DNA of 64,000 nucleotides from Bradyrhizobium sp. CCGB01 (lineage in GTDB: Bacteria; Pseudomonadota; Alphaproteobacteria; Rhizobiales; Xanthobacteraceae), in contig NZ_JANADK010000001.1 of NCBI RefSeq assembly GCF_024199795.1, positions 2,046,001 to 2,110,000 on the forward strand. The letters run 5' to 3'. This document shows, in pieces, positions 49,978 through 60,024 of this stretch. A model generated the notes under the pieces. The model had not been told where the DNA came from. It searched no databases and was given only the letters and a program-made list of their open reading frames with translations. The translations under genes were made by a program, and so were the position numbers. Positions within the stretch are counted from its first letter, which is position 1, and each line of letters opens with the position of its first letter.

Positions 49978-52900
49978 TCACGCCGCCCTGCGAGCGAGCA
50001 ATCGGCCGAGCGGCGTGTTGGGTTGGGCAACGGCCGCCTCCAGCAGCGCGACGAGATCCGCCATCCACTCGCCGACCCTGCGACCATCGAGCAGCTCGCC
50101 CTTGTAATTGCATGAGCCGGTGATTCCGGTCGGGCGCTCCTTGAGCATCAGCGATAGCCAGGTCTGGTCGATCGGCAGCACCGGCTGGCCTTCGCGCGCG
50201 ATGTGGCCAATCGATTCCATCGTGATGTCAGGCAGATCGAGCGGCTGGCGCAGCGGATTTTGCAGAGTGAAATAGACCTGAACCAGCGAGGCCGGATCGA
50301 TCCCCTCCTGCTCCAGATGGTCGGCCAGGATGTTGAACGGCAGCTCCTGGCGCGCATGCGCGTCGAGTACGCTCTGCCGCACCCGGGCCAGCGCTTGCGA
50401 GAACGACAGCTCCGGCGTGATTCGGGTGCGAATGATCACCGTGTTCTCGAACGGGCCGACGACCCGGTCGGTGTCCGGCTGGGCGCGATTGGCCATCGCG
50501 GTGGCGACCGAAATGTCGTTACGGTCGGTCTGCGCCAGCAGCAGGGCTTTGAGGCCGGTGAGAAGGCACATGAACAGCGTGCTGTTATGCCGACCGGCGA
50601 ACGCCGTGAGCCGGCCGATCAGCTCTCGCTCGAGGCTGACGGGGTAATGCCCGGTCGACGCGCCCGGGCTTGCTTCACCGTCGAAGACCGGAGCGGCGCC
50701 GCGCAGATTCTCCGTCCAGTCGGTGGCCTGGCGGCGGGCGGCGTCGGTGCCGCACCACCAGCGCTGCCAGCGGGCGACGTCCGAAAAGGCGAGCGGCAGT
50801 TTCGGCAGCGGCACGGACGGACGACCGGCCAGCGCCGCATAGCGGTTGGACAGTTCCTCGAACAGCACGCCGATCGACCAGCCGTCGGCAACGGCATGAT
50901 GCAGCGTCAGCAGCAGCACATGATCGTCGGCATGGAGCCGCAATAGCCGCGCCCGCAACAGCGGCGGCCGCGCGGTGTCGAACGGGGCGTAGGTCTCCTG
51001 CTCGATCAGGAGATCGATCTTCCTGAGTTCGAGGGCTTTGCGCCGCTTATTGTTGTGCGGACGTCCGTCGCCGATGATTTCGATGGTGAGGACGGGTCCG
51101 AGTTCGCTGGGTGTGGCGATGCGGCTGACGGGCTCCTCGCCGCTCCAGCCGAATCCGGTCCGCAGCGATTCGTGGCGGCGCACGATGTCGCCGAACGCTT
51201 GCGCGAGGGTGGCCGGATCGAGCGGGCCCTGGAGGCGGAAGGCAAAGGGCAGGTTGAATACCGGCAAGCCCGGCAGGTTCTGCTCGATCCGCATCATCTG
51301 GTCCTGTGCGATCGAGACTGTCGGAGGCCCGCTTTCAGCGAGCCGCGGCTTGCCTGCGGCCGACTTGCGCGGCTTCGCCGCCACGGCCGCGTCGACCCGC
51401 TGGGCGAGCTCTTCGATCGTCGGCGCCTCGAAGATGGTCTTGATCGGCAGCGACACGCCGAGCGCACGGGCGACGCGCGCCATCGCCTGGCCCGCCAGCA
51501 GCGAATGGCCGCCGAGATCGAAGAAATTATCCGTCACGCCGAGGCTCTCGACCTTCAGCAGGTCGATCCAGATGTCCGAGAGCACTTTTTCGGCGAAGTG
51601 CCGCGCCGGCACGGCGGCATCCGGACCGGACGCTTCCTGCTGCGCCGGCGCCAGCAGCGCCGACCGGTCGATCTTGCCATGGGCATTGAGCGGCACCTGG
51701 TCCAGGAACAGGAATGCGGACGGGATGGCATGGCCCGGCAGCCGGCTCTTCAGGAACTCGCGCAGCTCGCTGGCGCTGCTCTGGCTGCTGGCCCTTGCGA
51801 CGATATGGGCGATCAACCTGACATCGCCGCTCGCCTCGCGGCGCGGCTCGACGATGCCGGCGCTCACGGCGGGATGGTCGGCGAGCGCGTTCTCGACCTC
51901 CTTGAGCTCGATACGGTAGCCGCGGACCTTGACCTGATGGTCGGCGCGGCCGAGGCATTCGATGGTGCCATCAGCGCGGCGGCGGGCGAGGTCGCCGGTC
52001 CGGTACAGCCGCCTGTCTGCCTGGCGCGAGAACGGATCGGGCAGGAAGCGCCGCCGGTTCTGCGCGGGATCGTTGATGTAGCCGCGGCCGACACCGGCGC
52101 CGCCGATGCAGAGCTCGCCGGTCACGCCGACCGGCAGCGGCTGGAGGTTCGGATCGAGCACATAGAGCTGGGTGTTGGGCAGCGCCGCGCCGACCGGAAC
52201 GCTGCTCGTCGCCGCCGCCGGCGCTTTGGTCAGGCGATGCAGCGAGACGTCGTCGGAACATTCCGACGCGCCGTAGGCGTTGATCAGCGGCACTTTAGGG
52301 CAGCGCGCGAACCAGGCATTGCAGAGATCCACGGGCAGCGGTTCTCCGGTCGAGATCAGGAGACGCAGCCTTGCGAAGGCGCGCCGGATCGGCGGCTCAT
52401 TCATGCGATCGAGGATCACGCGCAGCAGCGAAGGCACGATCTCGAGCACCGTGATGCCCTCGCGCTCGATTTCCCGCGCGAGCAGGATCGGGTCCTGCAC
52501 GATCGCGTTGGCACAGACATGGACACGCGCGCCGACCATCGGCCCGGCGAGGAACTGCCACACCGAGATGACGAAGCTCTGCGGCGCGGTCTGCGCGATC
52601 ACGTCCCTCGCCGACAGCCCAAGCTCGGAAATGAGCGACGCCAGATGGTTCGACAGCCCGCGCTGCTCGATCATGACCCCCTTCGGCGCGCCGGACGAGC
52701 CGGACGTATAGATGAGATAGGCGAGGCTCGAGGCAGCGCGCCGCGCGGCGCGGGCCGGCCTGGTCGCCCCTGGCGTGATCGCGTCCTCGAGCTCGGCGAC
52801 ATGGATGCGCTCGACCAGCGGTTCGAGCAGCGCCTCGACCATGGCCGACTGGGCACGCCCGGTCAGCAGCATGCGGGCGCAGCTCGATCCGAGGATGGTC

Positions 52901-55900
52901 GCGAGCCGCGCCGGCGGCTGGTCGGGATCGAGATTGAGGAAGGCCGCGCCTGCGCGCTGCACGGCGATCATCGCGGCGAGCAGGTCGGGGCCGCGATCCG
53001 CAAGCAAGGCGACCACGCTCTCGGCACCGATGCCTTCGCGCGCCAGCCAGCGCGCGGCAGCCTCGCTGCGGCGGGCCAGCTCGCGATAGGTCAGGCTGGC
53101 ACGTCCGTCCGACACCGCAACCGCATTCGGCGTCTTCCTCGCCTGGCGATCGAAGCGTTCGCTGAAATTGCCACGCATGGTGAAATTGGCCGCCATGCCA
53201 TGGCCTTTCGCCAGCAACTGGCGGCGTTCGGCCTCGGTCAGGAGCGGCAGGCGCGAGATGCGCTGCTCGGGATTGGCAATGACGGCCTTGAGCAGAGTCT
53301 TGAACTGCGCGGCCATGTCTTCGATCGTCGCCGCATCTAACAGATCGGTGGCGTATTCGAAGAAGCCGGTGAAGCGGCCGTCGGCCTCGACCAGTTCGAG
53401 CGTGATGTCGAAGCGCGCGACCTTCGGGTCGACCTCCAGCCGCCGCGTCGACAGACCGGGGAAACGTGCCGCCTCGATCGAGGCGTTCTGGAGAATGAAC
53501 ATGATACGGAACAGCGGATTGCCGTCCGTCCTTCGCGCGACCTGGAGCGCACGCAGCACCTCCTCGATCGGGAGGTCCTGATTGCGGTAGGCGTCCAGCG
53601 TGACCTGCCGCACCCGCCGCAAGAATTCGCCAAAGCTCGGATCGCCGCCAAAATCGTTGCGCAGGATCAGGGTGTTGGCGAAGAGCCCGATCAGCCGCTC
53701 GCTCTCGATCTGGTTGCGGTTGGCGATCAGCGATCCGGTCGCGACATCCTCGTGTCCGGTGTGCCGGAACAGCAGGCACTGGAACGCTGCGAGCAGCGTC
53801 ATGAAAGGCGTGACGCCCTGATCCTGGCTCAGCGCGCGCAAATCGGCCGACAGCGTCTTGGAGAATTCGAGATAGTGACGGGCGCCGTGGCCGCTCCAGA
53901 TCTCCGGCCTTGGCCGGTCGGTCCGCAGCGGCAGCGTGGTGAGGCCGTCGAGCTGCGTCCGCCAATAATCGAGCTGTTCCTTTGCCGCCGGCGTCTGCGC
54001 CCAGGACTGCTGCCACAGCGCGAAGTCGCGGTACTGGAAGGCGGGCGAGGGCTGCGTCGCCGCGCTCGTCTTGCGCGCGGCGGCATAATGGATGGCAAGC
54101 TCCTCCCAGAACAGCCGTTGCGACCAGCCGTCGGTGACGAGGTGATGGACGTTGACCACCAGCGCGTGGCTGGATTTGTCGAACGACAGCAGCGTGACCT
54201 TCAGCGGCGGCTCATGCGCCAGATCGAACGGATATTGCGCGAGCTTGAGCGCCTCGCGCCTGACAATCGTGGCCCGCTTGTCCGCAGGACAAGGCTTGAG
54301 CTTGATCCGCTCGAACCGCGGCGGCGATTGCAGCACGCGCTGCGCCGGCTCGCCCTGCCGTTCGACGAAGACCGAGCGCAGCGCCTCGTGGCGCGCGCAG
54401 ATCGCGGCGAGGCTCGCAGAAAGCGCGGCGACGTCGACCAGGCCCTTGAGCAAAGCGACTTCGACGACATTATAATTGTAGCGGGTCGGATCGAGCCGCG
54501 AGAGCACATACATCCGCTGCTGCTGGAACGACAGCGGCGCCTCTGCCGCTACCGCCGGGCGCCATGCGGGCAGCATCGTCTCGCGATGGGTCGTGGCGGT
54601 CTCGACCCAGGCCGCAAGAGCTGAGACCGTGGCGCAATCGAAGATGTCCTCGAACGAGAAGTCGACGTTGAAGCGTTCGCGCAGGCGCGAGCGCATCTGC
54701 GTCGCCGCAAGCGAGTCCGCGCCGAGCGCAAAGACGTCCTGGTCGATGCCCACCTGCGGCAGCTCCAGCAGGCCGGCCCAGATCCCCGCGAGCTGGGTCT
54801 CCAGCGCGTTGCGCGGCAATTGCGCTTCGTCGCCATGCTCCACGGCTGTGATCAGATCGGCCAGCGCGTTGCGCTTGACCTTGCCGCTCGCGCCCTTCGG
54901 CAGTGCGGCCACGCTGCGGATCAGGCTCGGCACCTTGTAGGCCGCAAGACGTTTGCGGGCGAACTGCCGCAGCTGGTCCGATGTTGCTTCGGAATTCGGG
55001 CGCAGCACCACGACGGCGGCGACGTTTTCGCCAAGCTTCTGGTGCGGGACGGCGAACACGCCGGCCTCCAGCACCGCCGGATGGCTCAGCAGGATCTCCT
55101 CGACCTCCAGCGGTGAGATCTTCTGCCCGCCGCGGTTGATGACGTCTTTGATGCGGCCGACGATGAAGAGATAGCCGTCGGCGTCGAGATAGCCGAGGTC
55201 GCCGGTCCTGAACCAGCCGTTGCGGAATGCGGCTCGTGTCGCCGCCTCGTCATTATAATAGCCGCGACTCATGTTCGGCCCGCGCAGCATGATCTCGCCA
55301 TGCTCGCCACTCGCAAGCATGCGGCCCGCCTCGTCCATGATCGCGATCTCGGGGCCCGCGGCGCGGCCGACCGATCCGACCTTGCGCAGCTCGAACGGAT
55401 TGGCCGCGATCTGCGAGGCCGCTTCCGTCATGCCGTAGGTCTCGAGCACGGGAACGCCGAACATCGCCTCCAGCCCGTTCAAAATCGCGGGTGCGAGCGA
55501 CGACGAGGCCGAGCGAATCACCCGCAGCGACGAAGAGCGGGCGCGGTCCGGGTCGGTTTCCGCCGCCGTCAGCAGCGCGCGATGGATGGTCGGCACCGCC
55601 GTGTACCAGGTCGGTTGCAGCTCCCGCAGCGAGCCGAAGAAGGACGATGCGTCGAAACCGTTGGTGCAGATCACGCTGGAGCCCGCGGCGAGCGCCGTCA
55701 GCAGGCCGGAGATCAGGCCGTGGGCGTGAAACAGCGGCAGGGCGTTGAGCAGCCGATCGTGGGGCCGGAGCGACAGCACGCGGCCGGCATTGTATGCGGA
55801 CAGGCATACGTTGCGCTGTGTCAGCGGCACCATTTTCGGCCGCGCCGCCGTGCCTGACGTCAACAGGATGAACGCATCGTCGTCGCCGCGCGAGGCGCCG

Positions 55901-56421
55901 CTGGCGCTCGCAGGGCCGACAACCGGGCCGACGAACGCGCAGCCGCCGAGATTGTCGTCCGGCCCCGGCACGAAATCGATCACCGCGATATCGAGCGCCT
56001 TGGCGACGTCACGACTTGGTGAGTTCATGTCGGCCCGGGTAACGAGCGCGGTCAGCTGCAATTCGCTGAAATAGCGTTGCAGCTCATCGGCCGTCAGATC
56101 GGGATTGACGGGCACGCATGCGCCGGTGGAGGCGACCGCGATCAGCGCGAGCGCGCTGTCGGCGCCGCGCGGCAGCGCAACAGCAATCCGGTCGGCAGGG
56201 GCAATGCCGAGTCCCCGCAGGGTCCGGACCAGTTGCTGGATCAAGTCACCGAGCTTGCCGTAGGTGAGGGCCGGCCGGCCAGGGGCGAGGAGAGCCGGCG
56301 CAGCCGGCGTCTTCCGCGCATAGAAGTCGAGAAGGCCGCCGATGTCGGCAAAGGTCCTGGTTTCGGCGCCTGCGTTGTCCGATCCCTCTCCCGCTCCGGA
56401 TGCAGTGTGCGACAATGCCAT
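49978..56421 (-). CDS. Two-module nonribosomal peptide synthetase, A-T-C-A-T-C
   Basis: A 2147-residue cytoplasmic megasynthase. A1 (about 20-510) has LLTSGTAARPKMVPLTQRN and NALPLFHAHGL, closer to acyl-CoA synthetases than to amino acid adenylators. T1 carries Ser570 (LGADSLAATQM). C1 (about 605-1055) has the active site HHLVTDG. A2 (about 1085-1600) has YLIYTSGSSGAPKGV, YRTGDLARRRADG and GKIDRSAL. T2 carries Ser1640 (LGGHSLLAGQA). C2 (about 1690-2130) has HHAVADG. No thioesterase, reductase or epimerase domain is present, so the chain may leave by condensation onto a free amine. ATG 56421 is chosen; an in-frame TTG at 56454 is possible. A phosphopantetheinyl transferase and an LLM monooxygenase lie downstream. 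Confidence 0.93.
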   Translation of the reverse strand: MALSHTASGAGEGSDNAGAETRTFADIGGLLDFYARKTPAAPALLAPGRPALTYGKLGDLIQQLVRTLRGLGIAPADRIAVALPRGADSALALIAVASTGACVPVNPDLTADELQRYFSELQLTALVTRADMNSPSRDVAKALDIAVIDFVPGPDDNLGGCAFVGPVVGPASASGASRGDDDAFILLTSGTAARPKMVPLTQRNVCLSAYNAGRVLSLRPHDRLLNALPLFHAHGLISGLLTALAAGSSVICTNGFDASSFFGSLRELQPTWYTAVPTIHRALLTAAETDPDRARSSSLRVIRSASSSLAPAILNGLEAMFGVPVLETYGMTEAASQIAANPFELRKVGSVGRAAGPEIAIMDEAGRMLASGEHGEIMLRGPNMSRGYYNDEAATRAAFRNGWFRTGDLGYLDADGYLFIVGRIKDVINRGGQKISPLEVEEILLSHPAVLEAGVFAVPHQKLGENVAAVVVLRPNSEATSDQLRQFARKRLAAYKVPSLIRSVAALPKGASGKVKRNALADLITAVEHGDEAQLPRNALETQLAGIWAGLLELPQVGIDQDVFALGADSLAATQMRSRLRERFNVDFSFEDIFDCATVSALAAWVETATTHRETMLPAWRPAVAAEAPLSFQQQRMYVLSRLDPTRYNYNVVEVALLKGLVDVAALSASLAAICARHEALRSVFVERQGEPAQRVLQSPPRFERIKLKPCPADKRATIVRREALKLAQYPFDLAHEPPLKVTLLSFDKSSHALVVNVHHLVTDGWSQRLFWEELAIHYAAARKTSAATQPSPAFQYRDFALWQQSWAQTPAAKEQLDYWRTQLDGLTTLPLRTDRPRPEIWSGHGARHYLEFSKTLSADLRALSQDQGVTPFMTLLAAFQCLLFRHTGHEDVATGSLIANRNQIESERLIGLFANTLILRNDFGGDPSFGEFLRRVRQVTLDAYRNQDLPIEEVLRALQVARRTDGNPLFRIMFILQNASIEAARFPGLSTRRLEVDPKVARFDITLELVEADGRFTGFFEYATDLLDAATIEDMAAQFKTLLKAVIANPEQRISRLPLLTEAERRQLLAKGHGMAANFTMRGNFSERFDRQARKTPNAVAVSDGRASLTYRELARRSEAAARWLAREGIGAESVVALLADRGPDLLAAMIAVQRAGAAFLNLDPDQPPARLATILGSSCARMLLTGRAQSAMVEALLEPLVERIHVAELEDAITPGATRPARAARRAASSLAYLIYTSGSSGAPKGVMIEQRGLSNHLASLISELGLSARDVIAQTAPQSFVISVWQFLAGPMVGARVHVCANAIVQDPILLAREIEREGITVLEIVPSLLRVILDRMNEPPIRRAFARLRLLISTGEPLPVDLCNAWFARCPKVPLINAYGASECSDDVSLHRLTKAPAAATSSVPVGAALPNTQLYVLDPNLQPLPVGVTGELCIGGAGVGRGYINDPAQNRRRFLPDPFSRQADRRLYRTGDLARRRADGTIECLGRADHQVKVRGYRIELKEVENALADHPAVSAGIVEPRREASGDVRLIAHIVARASSQSSASELREFLKSRLPGHAIPSAFLFLDQVPLNAHGKIDRSALLAPAQQEASGPDAAVPARHFAEKVLSDIWIDLLKVESLGVTDNFFDLGGHSLLAGQAMARVARALGVSLPIKTIFEAPTIEELAQRVDAAVAAKPRKSAAGKPRLAESGPPTVSIAQDQMMRIEQNLPGLPVFNLPFAFRLQGPLDPATLAQAFGDIVRRHESLRTGFGWSGEEPVSRIATPSELGPVLTIEIIGDGRPHNNKRRKALELRKIDLLIEQETYAPFDTARPPLLRARLLRLHADDHVLLLTLHHAVADGWSIGVLFEELSNRYAALAGRPSVPLPKLPLAFSDVARWQRWWCGTDAARRQATDWTENLRGAAPVFDGEASPGASTGHYPVSLERELIGRLTAFAGRHNSTLFMCLLTGLKALLLAQTDRNDISVATAMANRAQPDTDRVVGPFENTVIIRTRITPELSFSQALARVRQSVLDAHARQELPFNILADHLEQEGIDPASLVQVYFTLQNPLRQPLDLPDITMESIGHIAREGQPVLPIDQTWLSLMLKERPTGITGSCNYKGELLDGRRVGEWMADLVALLEAAVAQPNTPLGRLLARRAA

Positions 56422-56556
56422 TCCCTTTTGATCCGATTGAGCTATTCTTCCCAAGACTTAGGGAACGCGTCCAGTCTGAGGTGAAGTTCGGGCCCCAAAA
56501 TCTGTGGTTGAGGGGCCTAAAGCCCTTCGACGGAGTAATGGTCGGGCAGAATCACC

Positions 56557-59500
56557 ATGCTGGAGAATGAGCCGGACACGGGGACGGAAGACGGGCTGAA
56601 GCGCTGGCTCGAAGGCGTCGGTCTTGGTCATTACACCGATCTCTTCGCGCAGCACCGCGTCGACCTCGATGTCATGGGGGACCTGACCGAATCCGACCTG
56701 ATCGGGCTCGGATTGCCGCTCGGCGATCGCAAGCGGCTTCAGCGCGCGATGTCGGCGCTATTCCAGGCCGAGACCGCGGAGAAGCCCGAGGCGGCGGCCC
56801 GTCCGCAGGCCCGAACGGAGGTCGGTGCCGAGCGGCGTCAGCTCACCACCATGTTCTGCGACATGGTGGATTCCACCTCGCTCTCGGTGCAGTTCGATCC
56901 GGAAGACGTGCGCGACATGATCGCGAGCTTCCGCGAAACCTGCGTCCGCGTGGTGAAGCATTACGAGGGTTTTGCCGCGCGCTACGTCGGCGATGGCATT
57001 CTGGTCTATTTCGGCTATCCGACCGCGCATGAGGACGATGCCGAGCGCGCGGTGCGGGCCGGGCTCGAGATCGTGCGGGTGCTGTCGACCGCGCGCGCGA
57101 TCGAGCCGCGCGGTGCGCTGAGCCACGCTCCCGCCGTCCGCATCGGGATCGCGACCGGTCTCGTCGTGGTCGGCGACCTCGTCGGCCAGGGCACCGAGGA
57201 GCGCGATTCCGCGGTCGGCGAGACCGTCAATCTCGCCGCGCGCTTGCAGGGCCTGGCGCCATCCAACGGCGTGGTGATTTCGGCGTCGACCCAGTCGCTG
57301 CTGAAGGGAAAGTTCGACTACCGCAATCTCGGCGTCCATGCGCTGAAGGGCATCTCGGAAAAGACGCAAGCCTGGCACGTGGTGCGCGCCTCGCGGGTGG
57401 AGACCCGCTTCGCCGCCGCGATGGGCACGCGGCTGACGCCGCTTGTCAACCGCGAGGAGGAGATCGCGCTGCTGATGGGGCGCTGGCAGCAGGCCAAGGA
57501 GGGCGACGGCCAGGTCGTGGTCAAGTTCGGCGAGCCCGGCATTGGCAAGTCGCGCATCATCCAGGAGATTTTCGAGCGGATCTCGGGCGACCGTCACGGA
57601 CAGGTCTCGTTCCAGTGCTCGCCCTATTACACCTCCACGGCGTTCTATCCATTTTCGGAGCAGCTCAAATTCTCGCTCGGCCTCGACCGCGAGGATCCGT
57701 CGGCGCTGTCGCTGGCGAGCCTGGAGCACGCGATCGCCACCGCCCATGGTGACGTCGAGCAGGTCACGCCGCTGTTTGCGGCGCTGCTGTCGATACCGAC
57801 CGGAGATCGCTATCCGCCGCTCGACCTGTCGCCGCAGCAGCAGAAGGATGCGACCGTCGCGGCGTTGGTCAATCACTTCCTCGGCCTTGCGCGCGAAATG
57901 CCGTTGGTGATCGCATTCGAGGACTTGCACTGGATTGATCCGACCTCCCGCGAGGTGATCGACCTCCTGGTCGACCGGGCGCAGAACCGGCCGATCCTGG
58001 TCATCATCACTGCGCGCTCCGAATTCCAGCCGAGCTGGGAGGCGCATTCGCACATCACGACGCTGGTGCTGAACCGCCTGAGCCGGCAGCTGCGCGCAAC
58101 GCTGGTCGAGCGCGTTGCGGGCCGCGAGCTTCCCAAGGAGGTCGTCGAGGAGATCATCGTCAAGACCGATGGCGTTCCGCTGTTCCTGGAAGAGCTCACC
58201 AAGACCGTTCTGGAATCCAACCTCCTGACCGAGCGGCACGGGCGCTACGTGCTGTCGGGCCCGTGGCGGCAGCTCGCGATCCCGGCAACCCTGACCGACT
58301 CGCTGATGGCGCGGCTGGACCGGATGGGGCCGTTCAAGCGAATCGCGCAGATCGGCGCCACCATCGGCCGCGAGTTCTCCTATGAGACGCTGCATGCGGT
58401 CGCCAACACGCCGGCGGAGCAGATCGAGGCCGCGCTCAATCATCTGGAGGAGGCGGGGCTGATCACGCGCCGCGGCCATCCGCCGGACGCGCTCTATTCC
58501 TTCAAGCACGTGATGATCCAGAACGCCGCGCATGCGAGCCTCTTGCACAGCGAGCGGCGCAAGCTGCATTCCCGGATCGCCCAGGTGCTCGCCGAGATGT
58601 ATCCGGAGAAGACCGAGCGCGAGCCGGAGCTGCTTGCCCGTCATCTCACCGAGTCCGGGCAGAGCGAGGGCGCCGCGAGCTTCTGGCTCAAGGCCGGCAA
58701 GCAGGCGGCCAAGAGCGGCGCCAATCTCGAGGCGATCGGCCATCTGCGCCGGGGCTTGAGCGTCGTGCAGGCCAATGCACGCATGCAGGGCGCCGACGAG
58801 ATGGAGCTCGAGCTGCGCATCGCGCTCGGCAACGCGTTGATTGCCGCCAAGGGCTATGCCGTGCAGGAGGTCGAGGAGAATTATATCCGCGCGCTCGAGC
58901 TCGGCCAGCAGCTCGACGACGACGAGAAGACCTTTGCCGCGACGCGCGGGCTTTGGGTCTGCCATTTCATCCGCGCCGATCTCACCCGCGCGCACGATCT
59001 CAGCGTCGAGCTGTTGAAGTTCGCCAAGCGCGAACGGCTGAAGGAGCGGACGCAGCCGGCGCAGCAGACCGGCTATCTGATCGAGGCGCACCGCTCGATC
59101 GCGATGACCATGCTCTATCGTGGCCGTTTTGCGGCCTCCCAGCACCATCTGCATCGCTGCATCAACCTCTACAGCCCCGATCTGCACTCCGATCTGATGG
59201 AGCGGCACGGCACCGATCCCGGCGTCGTCTCGTTGTCCTATCTCGGCTATCTCCTCTGGTTCCTCGGCCGGCCCGACGCGGCGCGCCAGCACAGCGAGCA
59301 GGCGATCGCGAATGCCGAGAAGATCCGCCATCCCTTCACGCTCGCCTTCGCGCTCGTGTTCGGCGCCTATCTCTGCCAGCATTTGCGCGACGTCGAGGGC
59401 ACGCGCGACCACGCCAACCGCGCCATGATCATCGCCACCGAGCACAATTTCCTGCACTGGAAGCAGCAGGCGACGATCCTGCGCGGCTGGGCGCTGTCGC

Positions 59501-60024
59501 AGCTCGGTGAGGCCGACGAAGGTCTCAGCCAGATGCGCTTCGGCCTCGATGAATACGAGGCGATGGATTCCTGGCTCGCAGGCTGCTGGTTCCGCTGCCT
59601 GCTTGCGGAAGCCTACGCCAAGGTCGGGATGCGCGATGCCGCCTTGCGCGCGCTGGACGGTGCGCTCGCGACCGCAAGGCGGACCGGCGATCACTCCTAT
59701 CTCGCCGAGGTCTATCGCCTGCAAGGCGAGATCACGATGTCGGACGGTGATCCAGCATCGCTGCAGGAGGCCGAGGACCTGTTCGCCCTGTCGCTGGAGA
59801 CCGCGCGCAAGCAGGGCGCGCTGTCATGGGAGCTTCGCACCGCCGTCAGCCTCGCGCGCCTCTCGCACGACACCGGCAAGCGCGAGCATGCGAGTCTTCT
59901 GCTGGTGCCGATCGTCGGCAAGTTCAGCGAGGGTTTTTATACCCCGGACCTGAAGCGGGCGATGCAGCTCGTCAGCGAGCTCGGAGGGGACGTGCGTACC
60001 CGTGAACAGGCCGATCCCGTGTGA
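56557..60024 (+). CDS. Class III nucleotide cyclase-AAA ATPase-TPR regulator with SAM domain
   Basis: A 1155-residue multidomain protein. Residues 12-70 are a SAM domain (LKRWLEGVGLGHYTDLFAQH). Residues 93-285 are a class III cyclase with metal Asp102 (MFCDMVDSTSLS) and Asp146 (YVGDGILVYFG), and the purine/transition-state residues Asn225 and Arg229 (GETVNLAARL), so it may be active. Residues 300-620 are an AAA/STAND-type ATPase (P-loop GEPGIGKS at 325-332, IAFEDLHWIDP). The rest is TPR-like helical repeats. It diverges from the NRPS gene across 135 bp and overlaps the downstream methyltransferase start (TGATG). Ligand unknown. Confidence 0.88.
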   Translation: MLENEPDTGTEDGLKRWLEGVGLGHYTDLFAQHRVDLDVMGDLTESDLIGLGLPLGDRKRLQRAMSALFQAETAEKPEAAARPQARTEVGAERRQLTTMFCDMVDSTSLSVQFDPEDVRDMIASFRETCVRVVKHYEGFAARYVGDGILVYFGYPTAHEDDAERAVRAGLEIVRVLSTARAIEPRGALSHAPAVRIGIATGLVVVGDLVGQGTEERDSAVGETVNLAARLQGLAPSNGVVISASTQSLLKGKFDYRNLGVHALKGISEKTQAWHVVRASRVETRFAAAMGTRLTPLVNREEEIALLMGRWQQAKEGDGQVVVKFGEPGIGKSRIIQEIFERISGDRHGQVSFQCSPYYTSTAFYPFSEQLKFSLGLDREDPSALSLASLEHAIATAHGDVEQVTPLFAALLSIPTGDRYPPLDLSPQQQKDATVAALVNHFLGLAREMPLVIAFEDLHWIDPTSREVIDLLVDRAQNRPILVIITARSEFQPSWEAHSHITTLVLNRLSRQLRATLVERVAGRELPKEVVEEIIVKTDGVPLFLEELTKTVLESNLLTERHGRYVLSGPWRQLAIPATLTDSLMARLDRMGPFKRIAQIGATIGREFSYETLHAVANTPAEQIEAALNHLEEAGLITRRGHPPDALYSFKHVMIQNAAHASLLHSERRKLHSRIAQVLAEMYPEKTEREPELLARHLTESGQSEGAASFWLKAGKQAAKSGANLEAIGHLRRGLSVVQANARMQGADEMELELRIALGNALIAAKGYAVQEVEENYIRALELGQQLDDDEKTFAATRGLWVCHFIRADLTRAHDLSVELLKFAKRERLKERTQPAQQTGYLIEAHRSIAMTMLYRGRFAASQHHLHRCINLYSPDLHSDLMERHGTDPGVVSLSYLGYLLWFLGRPDAARQHSEQAIANAEKIRHPFTLAFALVFGAYLCQHLRDVEGTRDHANRAMIIATEHNFLHWKQQATILRGWALSQLGEADEGLSQMRFGLDEYEAMDSWLAGCWFRCLLAEAYAKVGMRDAALRALDGALATARRTGDHSYLAEVYRLQGEITMSDGDPASLQEAEDLFALSLETARKQGALSWELRTAVSLARLSHDTGKREHASLLLVPIVGKFSEGFYTPDLKRAMQLVSELGGDVRTREQADPV

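Noticed and set aside
56758..59724. 988-codon minus-strand open frame
   Set aside because: Exact shadow of the cyclase-ATPase gene, which has intact catalytic motifs. The antisense protein shows no recognisable fold.
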